NCBI GenBank assembly: GCA_028291265.1
Contig: JAQGIK010000143.1
Span: 91,342 to 155,341 of the forward strand
Direction of reading: 5' to 3'
DNA: 64,000 bases
Source of the DNA: Caulobacter sp.
GTDB lineage: Bacteria; Pseudomonadota; Alphaproteobacteria; Caulobacterales; Caulobacteraceae
The translations under genes were made by a program, and so were the position numbers. How positions within the stretch are numbered: position 1 is the stretch's first letter; the number at the start of each line of letters is the position of its first letter. Below are positions 58,614 to 64,000 of the stretch, in pieces. The notes under the pieces were generated by a model. That model did not search any database and had not been told where the DNA came from. It was given only the letters and a program-made list of their open reading frames with translations.

Positions 58614-60896
58614 ATGACCATCAAATCGCCCTATGCCCTGAGCGGCGTTCTCGCGGCCATCCTCGCCTTCGCGGCGCCCGTCGTGGCCCAGGCCCAGGAC
58701 GCCGGGACGAATGCGGCCCCGCCGGCCGCCACCGCCGACGAGGACACCTCCGTCCTCGACGAGGTGCTGGTCACCGCCCGCCGCCGCGAAGAGAACCTGC
58801 AGGACGTGCCGCTGTCGGTGACGGCCTATTCGCCCGAGGCGCTGTCGCAGAAGCGGATCATGGACCGCACCGATCTCGCCAACTTCACCCCGTCGCTGAT
58901 CAGCATCACCGGCGGCTATCCCAAGGAATTCGCCTTCTTCGCCCTGCGCGGCCAGGGGCCGGCCTTCGGCTCGACGCCGGGCGTGGTCAACTACTTCGCC
59001 GAGGTCGCCAATCCGATCACCGTCGACGGCCGCACCGGCACCTACTTCGACCTGGCCAGCGTCCAGGTCCTGGCAGGCCCGCAAGGCACGCTGTTCGGCA
59101 AGAACGCCACGGGCGGCAACATCCTGTTCGAACCGGCCCGGCCGACCAACGCCTTCACCGGCTACATCCAGGGCGAGGTCGGCAACCTCAACGACCGCCG
59201 CGCCGAGTTCGCCATCAATGTGCCGATCGTCGACGACCGCGTCCTGCTGCGCATCGCCGGCGAGCGCGGGGTCCGCGACGGCTACACCAAGGACGTCGGC
59301 CCCAGCTTCAAGGGCAAGGACTACGACGATCTCGACTACGGCGCGGTCCGCGCCAGCCTGACCATCCGCCCGACCGACAGGATCGAGCTCTACACGGTCG
59401 CCCGCTACTACAAGTCGGACAACCACGGCGGCGGCACGGTCATCAAGCAGTTCAACCCGACCGTCGGGGTGTCGGACGGCCTGCCGGCCCTGGCCGTCTT
59501 CCCGGGCCTGGCCACGGTGGTCGCCGAGCAGGACGCGCGCGGCCCGCGCAAGGTGTCCTACGACCTGAACCAGTTTTCCAAGACCGAGTACTGGCAGGTC
59601 CTCAACCAGGCCTCGATCGAGCTGACCGACAATCTGACGCTGAAGAACATCATCAGCTATTCGGAATACAAGCAGCGCTACGGCTACGACTACGACGGCA
59701 CGCCCTACCCGATCGGCGGCCAGACCAGCCCCGATGGCCAGCTGACCCAGGCGCCCACCTACTTCACCGAAGAGCTGCAGCTGCAGGGCCAGGCCTTCGA
59801 CGAGGCGCTGAACTTCACGGTCGGCGCCTACTACGACAAGCAGGACCTCAGCCAGAGCCAGGGCGGCCTGTTCACCACCTTCCCGCTGTCCTTCATCTTC
59901 GGCCCGATCCCTGCCCGCATCGACAACTTCAGCGAAAGCTCGGCCGTCTTCGCCCAGGGCACGCTGGATCTGGGCAAGGTCGGCCTGCCCGAGGGCCTCA
60001 GCCTGACCGGCGGCTACCGCTACACCTGGGACGAGACCTCGAACGAGACCCAGATCTTCGTCCTGCCCGTCACCAGCGGCACGGCGCAGTTCGAATACGG
60101 CAGCTACAACCTCAGCCTCGACTACGCGATCAACGACGACGTCCACGTCTATGCGACCATGCGCGACGCCTACAAGGCGGGCGGCGTCAACGGTCCCGTG
60201 CCGGCCGGCTCGAGCTTCCGCACCTTCCCGCCCGAGCGGCTGGAGGACATCGAACTGGGCCTGAAATCGCAGTTCGAACTGGGCGACATGGCCGTGCGCG
60301 CCAACCTGGCCGTCTATCGCGGCGAGTACACCGACATCCAGCGGACGACGACCGAGAACATCGGCGGCCTGCCGCTCAACGTCACCCGCAGCGCCGCCGA
60401 GGGCCGCATCCAGGGCGTCGAGTTCACCGGCGCCATCTCGCCGCTCGACGGCCTGACCTTGACCGGCAGCTACAGCTACACCGACGCCGAATACACCAGG
60501 ATCGGGGCCGGCGGGGCCGGAGCGGTGCTGGCCGGCGCGGCCTTCCCCTACACCCCGAAGACCAAGTTCACCCTCGGCGTCTCCTATGAGCGGCAACTGG
60601 GCGAGATCGGCCGGCTCGACCTGTCGGCCAATCTGGCCAGCCAGAGCAGCTTCTCGACGGCCCAGAACAACACGGCCCGGGTCAAATACCTGCCGGGCTA
60701 CGAGACCCTCAGCCTGCGCGCCGCCCTGCGCCAGGTCGGCGGCAAGCCGGTCGACATCGTCCTGTTCATGGCCAACGCCAGCGACGAACTCTACGCCTCG
60801 GGCATCGCCGATTTCTATAACCAGGGCGTCGGCGCGGTGACCTATACCTACGGCGAGCCGCGGACCTATGGTCTGCAGGTCCGTTACAGCTTCTAG
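58614..60896 (+). CDS. TonB-dependent outer-membrane receptor
   Basis: A 760-residue receptor. The signal peptide ends near VAQAQ at about residue 29, the TonB box is LDEVLVTARRREE, and the plug carries GPQGTLFGKNATGGNI. The barrel ends in YGLQVRYSF with a terminal Phe. ATG 58614 follows GGGGGAGA. It is followed after nine bases by an esterase, a common layout for uptake and hydrolysis of an ester-bearing nutrient. Regulation by the LacI protein at 56469 is suggested by the sites at 58479-58558. Confidence 0.93.
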   Translation: MTIKSPYALSGVLAAILAFAAPVVAQAQDAGTNAAPPAATADEDTSVLDEVLVTARRREENLQDVPLSVTAYSPEALSQKRIMDRTDLANFTPSLISITGGYPKEFAFFALRGQGPAFGSTPGVVNYFAEVANPITVDGRTGTYFDLASVQVLAGPQGTLFGKNATGGNILFEPARPTNAFTGYIQGEVGNLNDRRAEFAINVPIVDDRVLLRIAGERGVRDGYTKDVGPSFKGKDYDDLDYGAVRASLTIRPTDRIELYTVARYYKSDNHGGGTVIKQFNPTVGVSDGLPALAVFPGLATVVAEQDARGPRKVSYDLNQFSKTEYWQVLNQASIELTDNLTLKNIISYSEYKQRYGYDYDGTPYPIGGQTSPDGQLTQAPTYFTEELQLQGQAFDEALNFTVGAYYDKQDLSQSQGGLFTTFPLSFIFGPIPARIDNFSESSAVFAQGTLDLGKVGLPEGLSLTGGYRYTWDETSNETQIFVLPVTSGTAQFEYGSYNLSLDYAINDDVHVYATMRDAYKAGGVNGPVPAGSSFRTFPPERLEDIELGLKSQFELGDMAVRANLAVYRGEYTDIQRTTTENIGGLPLNVTRSAAEGRIQGVEFTGAISPLDGLTLTGSYSYTDAEYTRIGAGGAGAVLAGAAFPYTPKTKFTLGVSYERQLGEIGRLDLSANLASQSSFSTAQNNTARVKYLPGYETLSLRAALRQVGGKPVDIVLFMANASDELYASGIADFYNQGVGAVTYTYGEPRTYGLQVRYSF

Positions 60897-60905
60897 GGTT
60901 CCTTC

Positions 60906-61829
60906 ATGAGTACGCCCCGGCAACCACCGCTCGCCCTGACGGTCAGCGCCGAGGCGCGTAAAAGCCTGGACCCGATCCTCAACGCCGGATCGCCGCCCCG
61001 CTTGCCGTCCCTGGTCATGCAGGCCCTGGCCGCCCCGATGCAGCGGGGGATCGCCAAGCGACGGGGCCGGCAGGGGGTCACCGAGGTCAAGGGCAAGATG
61101 GCCGGCGTGCCGGTGCGCATCTTCACCCGTCAGGGCGTCGATGCCGCCACGGTCAGCCGTATGCTGATCAATGTGCACGGCGGCGGCTTCGAGATCGACG
61201 CCGGCTCGCTCAGCGAGACGATTCCCCTCGCTGCCCGCATGGAGGCCGTCGTCGTCGCCGTCCGCTATCGGCTGGCGCCCAAACATCCCTGGCCGGCGGC
61301 GGTCGACGACCTGCTGGCCGTCTATCGCGAAGCTCTGAAATCGCGGCCGCCGGAGCGCATCGCCGTCTACGGAACCTCGGCCGGCGCGGTGCTGACCAGC
61401 CAGTTCCTGGCGCGGCTCAAGGCCGAGGGCCTGCCGATGCCGGCGGCGGCCGGGGTGTTCTCCGGCTCGGCCGACTTTTCGCGGGTCGGCGACTGCGAGG
61501 CCTATCTGCCGCCGATCCTGTCGGGCGAGACCTCGATGCAGGTCGTGGCCGGCTACGTCGGCAAGGCCGATCGCACCGATCCCCTGCTGTCGCCGATCTA
61601 CAGCGATCTTTCCGGCCTGCCGCCGACCCTGCTGCTGACCAGCACGCGCGACCAGCTGCTCAGCGGCACCGTCAACCTGCACCGCGCCCTGCGCCGGGCC
61701 GGGGTCGCCGCCGAACTGGAGGTCTACGACGGCCTGCCGCACGCCTTCTGGACCTGGGTCGATTGCCCCGAAACCGAAGACGCCTTCGACACCATGGCGT
61801 CCTTCTTCGAGCGGACGCTCAGCCGATAA
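60906..61829 (+). CDS. HSL-type alpha/beta hydrolase (esterase)
   Basis: A 307-residue esterase with VHGGGFEID, YGTSAGAVL and LPHAFWTW, the HSL-type oxyanion hole, nucleophile and His. TSTRDQLLSG supplies the likely Asp region. It is the second gene of the receptor operon, nine bases after the TonB receptor stop. It converges on the MerR gene at 61839. Confidence 0.9.
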   Translation: MSTPRQPPLALTVSAEARKSLDPILNAGSPPRLPSLVMQALAAPMQRGIAKRRGRQGVTEVKGKMAGVPVRIFTRQGVDAATVSRMLINVHGGGFEIDAGSLSETIPLAARMEAVVVAVRYRLAPKHPWPAAVDDLLAVYREALKSRPPERIAVYGTSAGAVLTSQFLARLKAEGLPMPAAAGVFSGSADFSRVGDCEAYLPPILSGETSMQVVAGYVGKADRTDPLLSPIYSDLSGLPPTLLLTSTRDQLLSGTVNLHRALRRAGVAAELEVYDGLPHAFWTWVDCPETEDAFDTMASFFERTLSR

Positions 61830-61838
61830 TCGTCGCGC

Positions 61839-62243
61839 TCAGGCGCGCAGGGCGACCAGTTGCGGCCGTTGCGGCTCCAGGCTGACACCGAGCGCCGCCG
61901 CGCTGGCCGCGACGGCCTCGAGCTGGGCCTGCAGCTCGACCACGCGGGCGCGGTAGAGGTCCAGGGTGCTCGCCACAAGCCGGGCCTGTCCGTCACGGTC
62001 GGCGACCGCCAGCAAATCGGCGATCTGAACGATCGTCAGCCCGGCCTGCCGCGCCTGGCCGATGTAGGCGAGGCGATCCAGCGCCCCCTGGTCGTAGCGG
62101 CGCAGGCCCCGGTCGTTCCGGCCGGTGCGGATCAGGCCCATGTCCTCGTAGAAGCGGATGGCGCGGCTGGTCATCCCGGTGCGGCGACGCGCCTCGCCGA
62201 TGGCGACGCAGACGTCAGGCGCGGTCAGGGTGCGGACCGTCAT
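61839..62243 (-). CDS. MerR-family transcriptional regulator
   Basis: A 134-residue MerR-type protein from ATG 62241-62243. The winged HTH is MTSRAIRFYEDMGLIRTGRNDRGLRRYD, followed by a coiled-coil helix (LVASTLDLYRARVVELQAQL). No Cys effector site is visible, so it is not a metal sensor of the known type. Its ATG shares one base with the stop of the hydrolase upstream, so it is the last gene of the unit 64000-61839. Confidence 0.88.
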   Translation of the reverse strand: MTVRTLTAPDVCVAIGEARRRTGMTSRAIRFYEDMGLIRTGRNDRGLRRYDQGALDRLAYIGQARQAGLTIVQIADLLAVADRDGQARLVASTLDLYRARVVELQAQLEAVAASAAALGVSLEPQRPQLVALRA

Positions 62244-63088
62244 CAGGCGGCGCGCCGGGCGGTGCGGGCGATGACGGTGGCGAACTCGTCCCACAGCGTC
62301 CGGTCGATCACATGGCCCATGTAGGGATAGAGGTGCAGCTCCGCGGTCTTGATCCGCCGGGCCAGCTCGAGGGCGGCCTCCACCGTGACCAGCCGGTCGG
62401 CGCGGCCGTGGAAGATGGCGACCGGCAGGGTCAGGCGCTCCAGCCGCTCGCGCCAGTCGCCGGCCGAGATCATGGCGGCCGACTGGCGGATCGCCCCGTC
62501 CATGCGGTCGCAACGGTCGACGGCCAGGGTCGCCAGCTCCGTATGCCAGTCGAGTTCGAAGGGGCTGTCGGTCGAGGCGGCGACGCGGGCGCCCTCGATC
62601 AGGGCGTCGATCTTGCCTTGCCGATCCGGGGACGGCTTGCCGGAGCCGGCGGCCTGGGTCTCGACGATGATGCGTTCGCGGAGCTCTTCGGAGACGAATT
62701 CGATGGCGAAGGCGGGGGCGGTGTAAAAGAGCCCCAGCGACCGGACCCGCTCGGGAAAGGTCATGGCCATGTGCTGGGCGATGGCCCCGCCCATCGACTG
62801 GCCGACGATATGGGCCGAGGCGATCCCCAGCTGGTCGAGCACGCGGCAGACGTCGCCGGCCATGTCGTCCAGCGTGTAGCAGGGCCCCAGCTGGTCCGGT
62901 GTTCCCATCTGCTGAGACAGGCCGACGTCGCGGTTGTCGAGGCGGATGACCCGGAAGCCCTTGCCGACCAGGGCGTCCACAAAGCCGCCGCGCCAGGCGA
63001 CCATCTGGGCGCTCAGGCCCTCGATGAGCACCAGCGGCTCGCCCGTTTCCGGGCCCGTCGTGTCGAAATGGATGTGCGGGTCGGACAT
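62243..63088 (-). CDS. Alpha/beta-fold hydrolase
   Basis: A 281-residue alpha/beta hydrolase from ATG 63086-63088 (MSDPHIHFDTTGPETGEPLV). RLDNRDVGLSQ and the elbow GQSMGGAIAQHMA are typical of this group, with FHGRADRLV and MGHVID giving Asp and His. It lies between an MFS gene and a MerR regulator on the same strand, with eight bases and a one-base overlap respectively. A pathway role is not evident. Confidence 0.88.
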   Translation of the reverse strand: MSDPHIHFDTTGPETGEPLVLIEGLSAQMVAWRGGFVDALVGKGFRVIRLDNRDVGLSQQMGTPDQLGPCYTLDDMAGDVCRVLDQLGIASAHIVGQSMGGAIAQHMAMTFPERVRSLGLFYTAPAFAIEFVSEELRERIIVETQAAGSGKPSPDRQGKIDALIEGARVAASTDSPFELDWHTELATLAVDRCDRMDGAIRQSAAMISAGDWRERLERLTLPVAIFHGRADRLVTVEAALELARRIKTAELHLYPYMGHVIDRTLWDEFATVIARTARRAA

Positions 63089-63096
63089 GCGGCTTC

Positions 63097-64000
63097 CTAG
63101 CGGACGGACTTGATGAAGATGACGACGACCCCGGCCAGCAGGGCCATGACCGAGCCGAAGATGAACAGCGAGGGGTAGCCAAAGCCGGCGATCAGGGCCC
63201 CGGCGATGAGCGGCGCGCCGATCTGCGGCCCGGAGGTCGCCACCGCCAGGATGGCCATGTCGCGGCCCTCGGCGTTGCGGTCGGGCAGGACCAGCGACAT
63301 CAGCGCCAGGTCGACCGACAGATAGGCCCCGAACAGCAGGCCGGTCAGGGCCTGCATCGCCACCATGCCGCCCCAGGTCGGGCTGAGCACCGGGATCAGG
63401 AAGGCGAGGCCCAGGCCGATGGAGCTGGTCCAGACGAACAGCTTGGGCCGCCCGACCTTGTCGGACAGCCAGCCGGCCAGGGCGGCGCTGATCACGCAGC
63501 CGAGCATCTGGATCGAGATCAGCACGCTGATGGCCACCTGCACGGTCATGCCGTGCAGGTGCTCGACGCCGATATGGTCCTGCAGGATGTAGAAGCTGTA
63601 GCCGGTGACGCTGAAGAAGCTGAAGAACATGAAGGCCCGGCCGCCGAAGGCCAGGGTGAAGTCGAGGCTGCGGAAGCTGGCCACGAAGCCGAGCATCCGC
63701 CGCGCCAGCGGGGTGTTTTCCACCGCCGGCCGCTCGCGCGGGGCGGCCGGCGCCTCGCGCGCGAACCAGGCCAGGCCCGCCGTCGCCAGGATCAGGAAAC
63801 CGGCGAGAAAAGCGTAGGAGACCGGCACGCTGGCCCGGGCCGCGACATTGACCCCGAAGACGACGCCGACCGGCATGCCGAGCGCGATGACGGCCGAGCC
63901 CATCCCCCGGCGCTCGACCGGCACCCGGTCCGGCAGGATGGCGGTCAGGGCGCCCTGGTAGTAGTTGGCCGAGAACCACAGGGCCGAATAGAGGACCAGC
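63097..64000 (-). CDS. MFS transporter, 5' end beyond the window
   Basis: The C-terminal 300 residues of an MFS carrier; the gene runs off the right edge. Visible features are GALTAILPDRVPVERRGMGSA in the first part, AGWLSDKVGRPKLFVW as the loop 8-9 motif, and several hydrophobic segments ending IFIKSVR. The stop at 63097-63099 lies eight bases before the hydrolase ATG, so it starts or continues an operon with the hydrolase and the MerR gene. The substrate is unknown. Confidence 0.85.
   Translation of the reverse strand, partial: LVLYSALWFSANYYQGALTAILPDRVPVERRGMGSAVIALGMPVGVVFGVNVAARASVPVSYAFLAGFLILATAGLAWFAREAPAAPRERPAVENTPLARRMLGFVASFRSLDFTLAFGGRAFMFFSFFSVTGYSFYILQDHIGVEHLHGMTVQVAISVLISIQMLGCVISAALAGWLSDKVGRPKLFVWTSSIGLGLAFLIPVLSPTWGGMVAMQALTGLLFGAYLSVDLALMSLVLPDRNAEGRDMAILAVATSGPQIGAPLIAGALIAGFGYPSLFIFGSVMALLAGVVVIFIKSVR

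Noticed and set aside
58449..61742. A minus-strand open frame of 1097 codons across the TonB receptor
   Set aside because: The plus strand holds a receptor and an esterase with full motif sets; the antisense frame is a GC-bias artefact.

Overview
The window is high-GC DNA with very dense coding, short overlaps between genes, three TonB-dependent receptors, many acyl-CoA enzymes, and LysR and LacI regulators. This fits an oligotrophic alphaproteobacterium such as the Caulobacteraceae (Phenylobacterium or Caulobacter type) or a sphingomonad. That placement is inference from gene style; no rRNA or marker gene is present.

Positions 1-39617 form an accessory catabolic island for CoA-activated acids. 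It holds four acyl-CoA ligases, one class III CoA-transferase, two split acyl-CoA dehydrogenase pairs plus one fused dehydrogenase, three crotonase-fold enzymes, four MaoC/hot-dog dehydratases, SDRs of the enoyl/dienoyl-CoA reductase type, a NUDIX hydrolase, a 2-hydroxyacid dehydrogenase and four LysR regulators, each next to a divergent or adjacent catabolic operon. A nine-gene minus-strand run (33857 down to 22698) combines a dehydrogenase pair, an MFS carrier, a Tat-type amidohydrolase, two TonB-dependent receptors, a hydratase and a NUDIX enzyme. It reads as uptake plus periplasmic processing plus beta-oxidation of a large hydrophobic substrate, perhaps a branched or cyclic terpenoid- or steroid-like acid. 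The substrate cannot be read from the sequence.

Positions 39618-52461 hold the most unusual part. A frameshifted aldehyde dehydrogenase remnant on the minus strand is followed by a tight seven-gene plus-strand operon: a haem alpha-dioxygenase (alpha-DOX) homologue, an uncharacterised protein, an Old Yellow Enzyme-type reductase with a four-cysteine cluster, a membrane-anchored di-haem cytochrome c of MauG/RoxA type, a small membrane protein, a 1198-residue protein carrying both a subtilisin-type catalytic triad and an HExxH zinc-protease signature, and a metallo-beta-lactamase-fold protein. I know of no described system with this composition, and it is my main candidate for an undescribed one.

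Positions 52465-64000 hold a GH15 hydrolase, an MFS carrier, three HSL-type esterases, a LacI regulator, a third TonB receptor, a MerR regulator, another alpha/beta hydrolase and a partial MFS carrier. Shared half-sites in the two divergent promoters suggest one LacI regulon for uptake and hydrolysis of an esterified or glycosylated compound. No tRNA, rRNA, CRISPR array or intact insertion sequence was seen.
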